A stretch of 64,000 nucleotides of DNA from Apium graveolens (taxonomy: Eukaryota > Streptophyta > Magnoliopsida > Apiales > Apiaceae), in assembly GCF_009905375.1 (NCBI RefSeq), contig NC_133647.1, positions 173,520,790-173,584,789 of the forward strand. The letters run 5' to 3'. The notes below the pieces were generated by a model. The model ran no database searches and was not told where the DNA came from. It was given only the letters and a program-made list of their open reading frames with translations. The position numbers were made by a program, and so were the translations under genes. This document shows positions 1 to 13,215 of the stretch, piece by piece. Every line of letters starts with the position of its first letter. The first letter of the stretch is position 1.

Positions 1-2459
1 ACAGGGTAATTCATCTTATCAACAAAACCTTGGGAGCTAAACAATCAAGTTGCTCTCACATCTTTCAGTACTTTAACGCATAAAGTATCCACGATAATCA
101 TTTACATCACCACATCCGTATTCTGAATAACATATTTCACAGGAGAATCGCAATTTCTCGTTCTCGAAGACGTATTCCTTATTGGAGTAGATACCCTTGA
201 CTCTTAGTTCATCCCTGACTGGGCTAGTGATTTACAATTTTGTCATATGCCTTTGTTTGATTTCCATGCGTAAAATGTAGATGGAACTGCGTCCACTTAT
301 TTCAGGATATGTTGATTTCTGTTTGAAAACTTCTTGTAAAGAACGACAATACAATGAAACGACCAAAAGGGTTCAAAGTCCAACAAAATTTAGGATTGAA
401 AGAAAGAAGGAACAAGGATTTGAATATGAATGAGACAACCACATTGGTACTTAAGATGGCCAGTCTTTCATACCATATAGCATACAACACATGATTAGGT
501 GGCGTCCCACCCGACCCTTCGTCATTCTGACAAAGTGTCTCACCATAACACTGTTTGTCCCAATCAGAAAGCAAAACTTGAGGGAAGCAAATAAATTTGA
601 AAGGAATGGAATATCTTCCTTTTTGATGTCATCATAAAGAATAAAAAAAAAAATTCATACATTTTTAGGAATTAAAAAGGAATGTACGCGGTAATATTGA
701 AGACAAGAACGATACCACTGGTTACCATCCATATTTCATTTGTATTCATCTTTCGAGCTCGTTCGATCATATCCCAATTGCGTCATATAACAACTTTAGA
801 AAGTCCGCTGAAATGTTTTCGCAACTAAGCATTATAATGAATTTTTACTTGCTAAGTTTTGCGTCTTTAACATCGCACTTACACGTATGATACCTTAACA
901 ATTTGACAGGTAACTTCGAGATTCCTCTTTTAATTTAGAATAACCACGTACCATTCGACATAACGATCCTTTTGTTAATAATATTATGCTTTTAGAGAGG
1001 TCTGGAAATCTTTCCAATCTTCTTCGATCACGCTCCGGCTTCTGTTAAATCAATGAATTCTTCAGACTCTGATAGTCCTAGTAATTGAATGTATAGTTAC
1101 TCCATACGCTGATTCTGTTGTAAATTTTTTCAAACAATACTTGCACTTTGCTGTTAGGAATAATCAACTTTTTCATAATCATAGGTTATTTCGTTCTCGA
1201 AATTAGCAATACTAAGTCTGAAACAGCATTCTTCCAGGTAATCTGGGCTTTCCAACAAACAAGAAACTCAAGTAGTAACTGCACAACCAATGTTTAAAAA
1301 TCATTTTATTCGAAAAGGCTTTTAAAAATTTGTAAAGGAAAATCTTTTTCGAAAACTTGTTTAAAAAGTTTGGAAAATCACAAACCTAGTTGCCCTTACT
1401 ATATAAGTTGGTTGTTGTCCTTCCGACCTATAACAAGATACCAATTTAATGGAACGATCATATAAAGGTCCATTTACTTCAATCTACCTTCTCTCCTTTA
1501 TTGGGTCCATTTACCTTCCTTAATCGACGAAAACTTCAATTGTCGTTGCATGTTATCTTATTTGTAACTTCACATCAAAGCTTCCATACTGGTAATACTC
1601 CCGACATTACCGTTGCAGTAGTTAAGTAAAACAGGCTATCCAATAGTCAATAAGTCTATTTCATAGAACAAAGTTTGCTCGTATCACATCACATTACTAC
1701 TTTACATATCGCATTTATCATATCATCATCATTTAATTTCATAAAAATCCCAGGTTTATACTTTTCTCTCTTATTCTTTCAAAATTCATCTAGTTCATCC
1801 CATAATTATTCACGGGTGGCTTAGTCACTAAGGGCTTCTTTTAACCCGATAACAGCTATCCTCTGAAACACTTAAATCTCTTCTCTAAACTTCGTCTTAC
1901 CTTTATTTATAACTCAAGCGCTCACCATTTACTGTAGCTCTCGAATCCATCCTCGTAGGTACAATCACTTCATAGGACAAGTTCTAAACTGGGGGCATAA
2001 AACATGATGTAGGGTAAACTAAAGAGATACGCTCACAGCCGAATGTCCAGTAAAATAAGAATAAACAAATGGAAGTTTTTAAATAGGTAGTCTCATATCA
2101 AGAGGCGGAAAAATTCGCGTAGAATAGCTTGAAGAAGTGCAACCGTTATAACAGAAGGTAGTACCATTAATGCTGGTGGTGGAACAAGGTGCAAGTCCAA
2201 TCTGAAAGAAGATGGCGATCCTTGAACGAGAAGCTCCAAACGATCAGATGATATAGGGAAATCAGGATCTGCCATTGCCATTGTCTGAAAATCACATCGC
2301 AAGCTAAGAATCCCGAATCGCAACACGAACCGTGCCGGAGACCTACTATGTAGTCGCACTCATCCTTACGACGTCTTAGCTTTCTATTTCCTAATCCTAA
2401 TCCTAACCCTCTACCCAGTCCCGACAATCTAGGCTTGTTTCAGTAACTTATAACCTGTA
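1..2459 (-). mobile_element. Decayed internal region of a Ty3/gypsy element (left end outside window)
   Basis: This stretch lies downstream (minus strand) of a primer-binding site and LTR, so it should be the start of the element's internal region. I see no long open frame. The best pieces are short minus-strand frames around 2093-2427, including a GLGLGLGN-type run coded by AGGATT repeats. No CCHC knuckle, protease or reverse transcriptase motif could be read, so the gag assignment is only by position. The rest of the 2.4 kb is AT-rich and shows no gene. Confidence 0.45.
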
Positions 2460-2471
2460 GCTCTGATACCA
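2460..2471 (-). other. Primer-binding site, initiator-Met tRNA type
   Basis: On the minus strand this reads TGGTATCAGAGC, the complement of the 3' end of plant initiator methionine tRNA used by many LTR retrotransposons. It sits 3 bp inside the LTR end at 2475. Confidence 0.8.
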
Positions 2472-2474
2472 ACC

Positions 2475-5400
2475 TGTGGCGCCCTCCAAATCCGGGTCAG
2501 AAGTTTGGGGTCCACAACACATATACAATATATAAACCTGAATAAGAAATATTATTTGCAATAACCCTGCTTTACATAACCACGGATCGCAACAGGTTAA
2601 AGTATGAAAACAAGCCACAATCTTAAACTTTATTACAACGTACCAAATCCCAACTAATTTAACTTATAATTGATAATAAAATCATTCTTACAATCTGACT
2701 ATCTCTATACCGCATGAAGCTTCTGCTAGCTCGATTCAACTCAACTGGAACCTTAGCCCGCACTTTGGACTGAGGAACTTCACTATCATCCATATTCTTT
2801 TCAACTGTAAAATATATAAAAGAATCGCAAGGGTGAGCTAACTAGCTCAACAAGTCATAATAGTGATAACTGAGGTTAAACAATGATCAAATGAGATGAT
2901 TCAAAGGAATCAAGTTTCTTTCTAACTAATCATTAGAATTGGATATTCATTTTATGTTTTAAAAACCAAGGTTAGGCTGCTGATCAGTCACGCACTAACC
3001 CCGAGCAAAGCACACAGTACTGCTCTAATTACTGGATCCAAGGCACACATTGGCCTAATTTGACCACGAATCTGGTCTGGCCACGAATCTGGTCTACATA
3101 AGAAAACTATCCAATTCTAAAACAATTCAGTGTAATAAACAATGTAATTCAATAAGCAAGATCATAATCCACATTGATAAAGCATTTGTACAAAAGTGTA
3201 ATGTGTTTCATGAGTATCATAAGGGTATATCAAGGTATGTACGAGAAACGGTTTTCAACCTGTAAAAGTATCAGATATTAGGCAAATAATAGTTTTTCAA
3301 GGTATAGTTCTTTGAGGTTTTAAATAATGGTTGAAGTATAAAAGTTTCTGTATTTTCAAACAATTTTGTTTCAGTGTTTGGTGTTTGGTAGTTATACATT
3401 TGGGAAGTAGTATCATATTTGTGTGGTTTGTATCTGAGGATCAACAAAGGATGTTTTACAAAGAATAAGGCTTACGGCTCAAGATCAAGAAATCAGGGTT
3501 CAAGGTTTAATAGTTTAAAGCACTTGCAATATAAAACAGGAATTATTTTGATGATTAACGACATGTTATGAAACAGTTCGAAAACATTGGTACTATATCT
3601 TGAAGAAAATTTCAGAAATACTTGCCTCACAGGGCGTTACAACTGCTACTGACCAACTCTGAGCCGACTCTGCTGCTCAGGCTTTAACGTCCAACCACTA
3701 GACCATATTAGATTCGATTTTGATACTCAAGTTTTTCTGTTGAAACTCTATTGAGCTCGTCGACTGAGTACTAGGTCATCTCTAGTCCATCGTTCACTTT
3801 CAGGTTCCCGATTATAACCTACAGGGTCGAAATACCCTACGTTAGACGTCTAGGTATGCTTGACATATCCTCGATACTAATTCTTACCCAACGATATTCA
3901 AACCCGACTCGTAATTATTCATATTAGAATAACACTTAAAACAATTAGGGTTCACATTCTCAAAATCGATCTAGTATTCATTTTAAGAAAATACGTATAC
4001 TCGTCATTTTACAAAATTAGGGTTACTGTGTTTTGGTTAAAACATACAACAAAATATACAATCAGGTTCTGTATAAAACATGCGTATATGTATTTACTTA
4101 TACTCGCTCGACGTCCCGATAATCCTCGGATACGCTCCTGTATTTCCGTAGTTTGATTTTCCCGGAAATCGGGCAGCGTCTCCTTTGTTTATCGGACTAC
4201 CCGTCGAAACATCAATCGACGTCAAACCAACAATAATTAAATTCACAACTACAATTCCAACCACCAGTTCAATTCAACAATCAATCCCATCATAATTCGT
4301 CAAATAATTTACAAACTCGACTTTAATGTAAAATCAAATTCTTGTTTCAACGATAATTTCACGAACTAATTTATTTATTTTAAAATATTAGGACTCAGAA
4401 TAAACATCACAGTCCACCGTCGGCTCGCCAAGGCTCATCGTCGACGGCGGCAAAATTTACGGGTACCCGATTATTTCGGGTTTCCGACGCGAATTTCACC
4501 GATTGAAATTTTCAAAATAACTCGAAGCCTTGAATTTACAATTCGAAACATCACAGAAGCAACATCAGAATCATGTTGTCGAATTAAATTAAAAATTATA
4601 GAACAAGTATTTGGACCACTAGCGTAACAGCAAACCCAAACAACATCGCAGCAAACCCCTACCACCACACGCACATATGCGCGGTGGCCGGAGAATTAAC
4701 ACAACCACAGAGACACAGTAGCAGGAAACAATTAGAGAACCAGGCCACCACACCTCTCGGAAATTCCGAGAGGTAGCAACCAAAACAATCAACTGCAAAT
4801 ATATACACACTGATAGGTATATACACGCAATCAGCAAGAACCCAGGACTGGACACAATCGCGAACCAACAAAGCCCGCCGGAAAAAGAAAGGAATATCCG
4901 GCACTTACTGAAAAGAAAAAGAAACGCAGTGATCGGAACAATATAAGAAAAGGGAAGGAATCAGAGTGATGATGAAAAAAAAAAAAGAGATTTCCAGAAA
5001 GCTAATAGCCGAGAAATGGATATAAGAAAAAAGGAGGTTGTATATGTTTGTTTATTAGTATTTTCTTTTCAATACCCCTGCTGCTTACACGTGTCCTGGC
5101 AGGTCTTAAAAATTGAACACGTGTCCATAAGCTCATACATATCCTCGTTAAACCCACATTTTTATCTCTCATTTCGTGTTTTAACGAACCATTACGCGGG
5201 GTAAAAGTAACGCGAATTTTTACCAAATCAGTTTTAAAATTTTATAAAAATCCCGAAACTAAATAAAATAAAATTTTCATAATTTTTAAAACATTTTTGA
5301 AACGCAACTCGTACGTACATTTCACAATTAACGACTGAGCTGCATTTAAAATGAATTCAGAAAATCGCGAAAATAATCTTATAATATTATAAATATCCCG

Positions 5401-5940
5401 AAGTAAATAAAAACGTAATTTTCATAATTTTAACATAATTTTTGAAACGCCGCTTATACCCGTTTTTAACAAATAACCGAAACAACGTGCGGGTGAAATT
5501 AATCCCGAAAATTTCCAAAATAATTTTAAAATTCTCAAAATATTCCAAACTTAAATAAATATGAGTTTCATAATTTTTGAAGAATTCTAGAATTAAATAT
5601 GGATTTTACAAATAAAAGCAATTAAAAAATCATTTAAGGATAAATAATTAATAAAATATTGATTTCTCAATTTTATAAAATCCTAAAAATAATTATTATA
5701 ATTATAAAACCATAAAAACAATTTTAGAGACACTTCAAATATTTATACAAATAAATTTGCATTAAATCCACTTTTAAAAGTGAAATAATTCAATACCATT
5801 CCTTAATTAATCACGCGGACAACCCGGTACACCATAAATCACACACAAATAATAATCAGACAACACATAGCGGTCAAAACCAATACACATATTTTATTTA
5901 TCTAATAATTCCATAATTACATAATTCAAAAATACGCGAG
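2475..5940 (-). mobile_element. Long LTR of a minus-strand Ty3/gypsy element
   Basis: The edge next to the primer site begins TGTGGCGCCC on the plus strand, the complement of a retroviral LTR ...CA end. The far edge is not sharply defined. I place it near 5940, where the sequence changes to the Copia remnant with CATCCGTTGA motifs. An LTR of about 3.4 kb with an initiator-Met primer site fits the Tekay/Del group of chromoviruses, but no chromodomain is available to confirm this. It contains a GC-richer block (3640-4900) and a very AT-rich block (5220-5800). Short frames inside it are not genes. Confidence 0.55.
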
Positions 5941-7749
5941 TTGTTATACGTTGACATCATCATCCGTTGATACCATTATCCGTTGAATACCAACATCCGT
6001 CGATGTCATCATCATCCGTTGATGTTTGTAATCATCTGTCGATGCTTATCACCATCATCCGTCGATGATAGTAATTACCATCTATAGATGTTTCTCATAG
6101 TTTCTATTTGATATCATCAATTGCTCCTAACAAATGACAAGTGAGATTATCCATTGAGAGCTACAAGAATTCACTTAACTAAATCTACTAAGGTGTTTGG
6201 ACAATTATCATCAATCCTACAACATATTCCTAATAGACCTTTAGCAGGTTAGACTGATTTAAGAAGAATTTGCCCTGTTAAAATATCAAACAGTAAACAT
6301 TGATACTGTTCCTCAAATTGAATATATTCCTAGAAAACAGAAAAGTCAAAGACGTAAAGAAAAGCGATTAGTCATAAAGGAAATCAACATAATTGTAAAT
6401 TTTGAAAGGCCTAACACTAGGTCTCAAGCTATATTAAATGTTGATAGGAGGTATAAGGGGAATGAGAAAGTTGGAGAAAAATCAGCAGTTCCAAAATCTC
6501 AAATACTGGTAGATCCGGTCTATACAGTAGATCAAGGTTATGATGATGTTGATGATGATAAAATCATTAAAAAAGAAGCCAATCACGTTCAAAAGAAAAG
6601 AGAAGTCATTCTTGCGTCTGATTGGGCTGAAAAGCTGAAAATCACTTCAACCACTAACTCTGCTAAAGTTGAAAAAGTAAATACTTATATTCAACTAATC
6701 TCAACCTCTGATACTACTCATATTGAAGACAGAACTGCTCAAAAAAAAGATGATCATTCAATTCTTGATGTGAATCTAAACTACAATGAAGATAAATATG
6801 GTTCAAAAGATTCCATAAGTCCTGATAACTCTCGTATTTCACTAGCTACCAAGAAGAAGTTTTTGTGGAGTAGCAATACACCGACACCAAATAGATATTC
6901 TTCTGAAATCATCAACAAAATCTACAATGGTACTTCTCAAGAAAGAACAACTGGTAAAACAGGTGATCTGGGTCTACCTAATGCTATACATATCAAGGTG
7001 ATGCTCTTATTCTCAGAGATCACATCTATTTAACATGAATTAGAGAAAATGTGAAGCTTGAAGATCTACACAAGATAAAATTGGTTCATATTTTTCTTCA
7101 TATATTTAATACAAAAAAGCCAAAGGAAAAGATCATCTATTTACTTGAATCTGAAAAAGGTTGAGGATATTTCAAGAGCAAATGCAGGATAAACCATGGA
7201 AAGATATGGAGTATGTTGTCTTTTTACTCAAAGTCAACAATTCTATAATTGCTAGATAGTCTGAGTTCTTGAAAGATTTCATATACAAAGAGAAATAGTG
7301 ATTAAATTTAAGTTCTTTCCAGAATACATTGGTGAAGATATGTTGATATGCCGAAAGGAGGTGCTCAGATAAATAAATCTCTGGGAGTGAAAGTTTTTAT
7401 TTTAAACCAATTGGTAAGAAGGTTGGATTTCTTGAACTGGATGACTTATCTATAAGTAGATCCAAACTTCATGATCTCAGAGCAGCTATTTTTCAAAGTG
7501 ATGAATCTACTCAAGAGCTGAAGGATATCGAGCAGAGCATGGAAATGTTCTTGAATGTGGCTGACGAAATTCTGCCCAAACATTTTTTCCTTAAAGCTAT
7601 AGGATACAACATAATTCAAGACCGAATATTAAGGTCAGATGCACTGACTATAACATTGTACACTTGTATTATTTTTGCATTTAGATAGTTTTTGACATCA
7701 TTAATTAGAAACTCGTACATATTTAAATAATGCACAAGTTAGGCGAGAT
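5941..7749 (+). mobile_element. Decayed Copia/Sirevirus-like internal remnant
   Basis: It starts with seven copies or near-copies of CATCCGTCGATG/CATCCGTTGATG (5948-6085), the motif that litters the Sirevirus at 22370-34231. Broken open stretches follow (for example 6770-7033, and another around 7400-7640) that resemble low-complexity extra-ORF coding sequence, though no family motif is readable. A degenerate polypurine stretch (GGCGAGAT) leads straight into the LTR at 7750. The 5' side is cut off by the gypsy LTR. The assignment rests on the motif and the adjoining LTR. Confidence 0.45.
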
Positions 7750-8280
7750 TGTTATATAAAATTGATGATATCAATATTTAAACTATTAGAGCTTGTCACC
7801 GGTACTTTTGATATCAGATTTTGATAAAGGATGACGTCATCAATATTTGTCATCAGTATTTATTGATCAGTATTTGTCATCGACATTTGTTCATATCAGT
7901 ATTTGTCAAGCTGGAAATCAGGAGACATCACAAAAGGATATATTTTCAGCGATATATCGGTGTAGGGTTTTACTTATTTGTAGCAATCAATAGTTGAATA
8001 TGTATTAGGCTTCCTTATTCATGTATATCATATCAACTAGATTGATTGTGTAACTGTGCAGTATATACGCACATAATAGGTTTACACTATATATATCGAA
8101 TATTGTTTTCTCATTCCGTGTAACCTAGCAGCTCTCAGGATATCTATTCATCCTTTGAGAAAGTTTTGTAAATAGTTTATATTCATTAATATAAATAATG
8201 TTCTTCCTATTTGAGTTTCAATTCGTTTTGATTGTTTATACTGTATTCACCCCCTATACGGTATACTTAAAGACCTAACA
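7750..8280 (+). mobile_element. Probable 3' LTR of the Copia remnant
   Basis: It begins TGTTATATAA directly after a decayed polypurine tract and ends ATTCACCCCC ... GACCTAACA, the usual look of a plant Copia LTR end (TTCACCCCC close to a terminal CA). Length is about 531 bp. No matching 5' LTR is in the window, so the limits come from the TG...CA ends only. Confidence 0.5.
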
Positions 8281-10007
8281 CAAATTATAAGTATAAAAAT
8301 ACTCGTACAGTCAAAGGTGGGTAGTTTAAATTTATAAAGGAAAATGTATTATTATTTAATAAGGATGAGATGCGAGAGGTTAGGTGGCATCCTATTCGAA
8401 CTAAGAAAATACATCATAACAAATACCATGCACGAGGTAAAATTCATGTCTTGGATCATTTTTTTAAAAGTAAAATTCATGTATTCAAGTAAAATTCACA
8501 TGTATCCTAATTTATAAAGGAGAAGAGTTCGGATTTTAAAAAAATATATCATTATTTATAAACAAGAAGGGTTCAGATCATTTTTTAGCAAATTATAAGT
8601 GTAAAAATACATTAATAAAAATGTATTAGTTTTTAACAACGATGTGATGCGAGAGATTAGGTTATATATTCAAAGCATATAATTTCTGATTAGTATTGTG
8701 TTTGATGGGATGGGGCTTAAATTAATTGTTATTTAAATTATAATTTTAATTCATATCAGAATTTATAAAAAATTCATATTATAGAAAACATCTCGATACG
8801 TACATATACAAGTTCCGGATCACTCTTTTTTTAAATTCATACATGGAAGTAAAATTCACATGTATCATAATTTATGAAGGAAAAAGTTCGGATTTTACGT
8901 AAATTTATCATTATTTATAAACAATAGGGGTTCAGGTAATTTTTCAATAAATTAAAAGTTTAAAAATACTTGTATAGTCAAAGTAAAGTAAGTTGGTTTT
9001 AAAAAAAATGTATTATTTTAACAAGCATGAGATGCGAGAGGTTAGATGACATACTATTCAAACTATGAAACACATTCATATTTATATAAAATTAGGTTTT
9101 CAATTTTATACTAGATAAAAATATTTGAAGTGGATATTTAAAGCAGATAATATCTGATCAGTACTGTGTTTGACCGGAGGGCTGCTTAAATTAATTTTTA
9201 TATAAATTGTACATTAATTCATATCATATTATAAAAAAATCATGAAATAGGGAAGATATTGATCTGTGAAAAGCTGAAGATGAATGAATATATTAGAGTC
9301 AGTGTCTTACATATATCATGCACAAGCTAAAATTCATGTAAAATTTTTAGATCACTCTTTTTTAAAATTCATGTATTCATGTAAAATTCACATGTATCTT
9401 AATCTATAAAGAAAAATAGTTCGGATTCTAAAGGAATTTTATCATTATTTATAAACATGAGGGGTTCTTGTCATATTCATAACAAATTAAAAGTCTAAAA
9501 ATACATGTATAATCAAAGGACAATGGTCTAGATTCAAAAAAATATTAATATTTAACAAGGATGAGATGTGAGATATTAGGTGATATCTGATTCGAACTAT
9601 AAAACACAATCATATTTTTATAAAATTTGGTTTCAATTTTATACTAGACAAGGACATTCGAAATAAACAAGGTTATATATTTGAAGCAGATAATTTCTGA
9701 TCAGAATTGTGTTTTACGGGAGGGTGGCTTAAATTATTATTTTTTATCTAAATTATAATATTAATTTATATCAAAATTTATAAAAACAAATCATGACATA
9801 GGGAAGATCTTTATCTGTGAAAAGCTGAAGGCCGGTGAATCGAATAGATATAGCTGATTATTAATATCAAGCACGATCTGCAATTCATGTACAAGTCTTG
9901 GGTTACTATATTTTTTAAAATTTATGTACACAAGTTAAATTTATTTGTATCCTAATTTATCAAGGGGCGATTTCAAATTTATAAGAAAATTTATCAATAT
10001 TTATAAA
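8281..10007. repeat. Diverged tandem array, about 4 units of 300-540 bp
   Basis: Several blocks recur in the same order. One contains GATGAGATGCGAGAGGTTAG and appears near 8365, 8640, 9025 and 9555. One contains GATAATTTCTGATCAG and appears near 8690, 9150 and 9685. One contains AAATTCACATGTATC and appears near 8500, 8855 and 9385. Units have drifted by many substitutions and indels. No open frame longer than background is present. Confidence 0.7.
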
Positions 10008-10496
10008 TGTTATAGAAAAAACTAGGATATATTTATTACATGTATTTAATGCGAGGTTTCATGAGATCAAGGCCTTTTATGGTTGCGCTTGTGTTTCATG
10101 ACTCTAATCTACCTTCACAAGATGCCTATGTATCTCTGTGTATTTAGAAAATCAAGGCAAGGGGTAATTCTCAATGGAGGGGTGAGACCCTTTATATTGA
10201 TGGATGTCCATGTATTGGACTAGGGTTAAGAGACTTGGTGAGCAAGTCTTTGTCTTTGAATAGGCATTGGGGTCCTAAAATGTAGGAAGCAGATTCCTTA
10301 TTGGTTTAGGTGCCTTGAGGCTACTTTTCACAAAATTATATCCTTTATTGGACACATTTGATGAGCTGTTAATTCACCCTATTTATTATTATAATTAGGG
10401 TTTCGAGCCTCATTAATTGGGATTAGTCATTGGGCCACACTAGGTCTATTTAATCGAGCATTTATTATGCTTTCAGTCCTACTTTATCCCATATCA
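10008..10496 (-). mobile_element. 3' LTR of the outer (host) Tat-type element
   Basis: Read on the minus strand it runs TGATATGGGA ... TATAACA and is clearly related to the LTRs at 11011-11554 and 21069-21605. Shared blocks include GGAATC-GCTTCCTAC, CACAGAGATAC-TAGGCATCT and AAAGGCCTTGA. A polypurine tract (AAGTTGGGGGG, minus strand, 10500-10510) lies just upstream in element orientation, so this is the 3' LTR. It is far more diverged from the inner element's LTRs than those are from each other. Confidence 0.75.
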
Positions 10497-11010
10497 TATC
10501 CCCCCAACTTCTAGGAAATTTATTAGAGGTTTCTTAGAAGTTAAGTCATTTATTGTCCCTTTCCCGACATCATTTTTGACGTAAAGTGTGGAGCAACCTA
10601 AACATTTACAACGATTGGCCTTAGGCGAGGCCTCAGATTAATATATATTTTTCCTGAACAATTTCTACAATTTCCATATATACATTTTGTACCTATTCCC
10701 TTTTTAGGAATTTTCTAGCATTTTCCCTTAATTTTCCGGGATTATTTCGTACTTTTGGATATTTTTTCGTTATTTTTTCTAATTGTTTAAGAATTTTTAT
10801 GTACTCACAAGTATTTTTCCTAAATATTTAGAAATTTTTCTGTACTCCGGGTATTTTTCGTGATTTTTCTGATATTTCAGAATGTTTCCCTTACCATTAA
10901 GTATTTTTCGTGATTTTTCTAATACGTTAGGAATTTTTTGGAACATAGGATATTTTTCTTGAATTTTCCTAATATTTTAGAAACTTTTCGGTACCTCTGG
11001 TATTGGTTTC
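10497..11010 (-). mobile_element. PPT and 3' UTR of the outer Tat element (right of its LTR)
   Basis: It is homologous, in opposite orientation, to the inner element's 20960-21068. The shared block is GTAAAGTGTGGAGC plus the polypurine tract. From about 10640 it becomes a degenerate array of units ending in TATTTTTCCTAATATTTTAG-like sequence, which resumes after the inner element at 21606. No coding sequence is seen. Confidence 0.7.
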
Positions 11011-11554
11011 TGATAGAAGATAAATAAGTCCTGATTTTATAATTAATGGGCTGCTAGGCCCAATAAGAAGATGTATGATATTTAGATCAGAAATGTTAAG
11101 CCTGACAGACCAGATCAGGCTGGTGGAATAAAAAAGGCCAAAACGCCCTGATTATTAATTAATTTCAATTAATTAATAAGGGAAAAATCAGCTATTGAGA
11201 AGAGTCCCGATTAAGGATATAAATCCTTATAGATTAGCCTCAAGGGGACCTAAAAGGATAAGGAATCAGCTTCCTACTTCCTAGGACTCCTAAGTCTATT
11301 CTAATTATGAGACTTGCCCACCAGTCTCCTATACCAAGTCCAATTCAAGGACTCCCAACATCTATATAAGGGGCCTCACCCCACAAATCAGAACTACGTT
11401 TTTTGGCTTGATTCTCTAATTCACAGAGATACGTAGGCATCTCGTAAAGGCAGAATTAAGCTACGATACACGAGAGCAGCCATTAAAGGCCTTGAGCTCC
11501 CGAATCTTAGTAATAAATACAGCAAATAATAACCTTAGTTTTTTATCCATAACA
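11011..11554 (+). mobile_element. 5' LTR of the inner Tat element
   Basis: It is 544 bp, TGATAG ... CATAACA. A TATA box (TATATAAG, 11363-11370) lies in the middle, so transcription should start near 11395. It is near-identical to 21069-21605. Confidence 0.93.
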
Positions 11555-11556
11555 TT

Positions 11557-11572
11557 TGGCGCCGTCTGTGGG
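11557..11572 (+). other. Primer-binding site of the inner Tat element
   Basis: TGGCGCCGTCTGTGGG begins 2 bp after the LTR end. The TGGCGCCGT start is typical of plant Ty3/gypsy primer sites. I do not assign the tRNA with confidence. Confidence 0.8.
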
Positions 11573-11586
11573 AAGCAACAACAACC

Positions 11587-13215
11587 ATGGCGAGAACACG
11601 GAGAACAATTGGAGCTCTAGAGGAAGGAACACCAAGACAACCCAGGTGATTTCATCAACCGTGGAGGTTCCTCCCCATTCAACTTATGCATCTACTCAGG
11701 GGAAGCCCAGACAGGGGCAACTCAACCCAGCTACAAGGGACAACTCCCCATTCAAGGTACGAATCCTCAAGTTCAACAAATACATATACCTGTGAATTCT
11801 CGACCCGTCGGGTATGAATATTCAACTATTGTTACTACTAACCCCCCTTATGGGATGCCCCTTCACCCTGAGGTTGGAGGAAGCGGATATGCTGGGCGAA
11901 GCGAAGCACGAGGGCGGTCGCCCCCCTATATACGAGGTTTGGGTCCTATCCCTGAGGATCGGGAATTTTCTGGTCCATACACTGAGAGAGACTCCGAATC
12001 TTCGGATGATGAAGTGGCCCCGAGAAGGAGGCGTCCTGGAAAAGAGCCAATGGCCGATGGAAGGCAACGCCCCCAAAGCACCCCAGGGGCGAATCCCCAA
12101 GAAGTGCAGGAAAGGATCAGGGCTCATGAGGCTGAAATCCAAAGGCTGAGGCGTGATTTGGAGGCTCACCAGGCCACCAGACCCCACATACCTCCTAGGG
12201 GGAGAAATCCTCCTCCTATCATAGACCTGGATGGTCCGGTAAGAAGAAGGGCTGCTGTCCCAAGAACTGATCCAAGCAATCTCCTTCCCCTTGGAGATCC
12301 TGATGATCCAACTCCACCTTCACAGAAGGATAATGAATGCCCATATTCAAGAAATTCAAGATGCCCACTATCAAAGCCTATGATGGCACGGAGACCCCTA
12401 ATCATGTTAGGACATTCTCTAATGCACTGCTGCTGCAACCCGTGAATGATGCTATAAAGTGTCGGGCCTTCCCTCAAACCCTGTCGGGTATGGCTCAAAG
12501 ATGGTACAGTCGCTGCCCCCAAATTCTATTGGATCATTCAGAGAATTAAGTCAGGCTTTTATTAAGCAATTCATCAGTGGAAGAGTCCATGAGAAAAGTT
12601 CAGCATCTCTTATGAGTCTTGTGCAGGGAGCTAAGGAATCCTTGAGATTACCTGAATCGTTTTACAAAGGAGGCTTTAAAAGTCCCAGACCTTGATGATA
12701 AGGTAGCCATGATAGCACTGCAACAAGGAACTAGGGATGAGTTTTTCAAGATGTCCTTGGCCAAACGACCCCCTGAAAATGTTGCAACTCCAAGAGAGGG
12801 CAGGGAAGTATATCAAGGTTGAAGAAAGCATGAGGAAGACCGTAGTAAGTAATGAGCCCACTGGAGGCAAGAAGCGAAAAACTGATTAGTATATCGCTAA
12901 GGACAAATATCCTAGAACCGAACAAAACCCTGATTCAACCCCCAAGAAGGGAGGACCTGGGCAAAAGTTCACTGAATACGCTAAGCTGAATGCTCCTAGA
13001 AGTCAGATTTTGATGGAGATTGAGAAAGACAGAGATATTCGCTGGCCTAAGCCCTTGAAGGCTGATCCCGCCAAGCTAGATAAGCAAGTATTGCAGGTTT
13101 CACAAGATGTTGGCCATGACACCGATGAGTGTAGGCAATTGAAAGATGAAATTGAGTTTTTGATTCGAAAAGGAAGATTGAACAAGTATACTGGAGATGG
13201 AGGGGACAGAAAATA
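11587..13215 (+). pseudogene. gag: gag of the inner Tat element, frameshifted
   Basis: The likely start is the ATG at 11587 (MARTRR), but that frame stops after 20 codons. Gag coding then continues in other frames: 11792-12445 (acidic/basic linker with a coiled-coil-like stretch near 12100), 12337-12549 and 12459-12695 (Retrotrans_gag core with SGMAQRWYS and AFIKQFISGR), and 13010-13216 (GHDTDECRQLKDEIE). It would form the virus-like particle. At least five frame changes are needed to read it through, so it is a pseudogene or carries assembly indels. Confidence 0.8.

Noticed and set aside
2385..2412. CCTAATCCTAATCCTAACCC, telomere-like
   Set aside because: The unit is CCTAAT, not CCCTAAA, and lies in the coding-side remnant of a gypsy element; a simple repeat.
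11822..12522. Long minus-strand frames over gag (121 and 118 codons)
   Set aside because: Shadow frames of GC-rich gag; no domain, and the plus strand has recognisable gag motifs.
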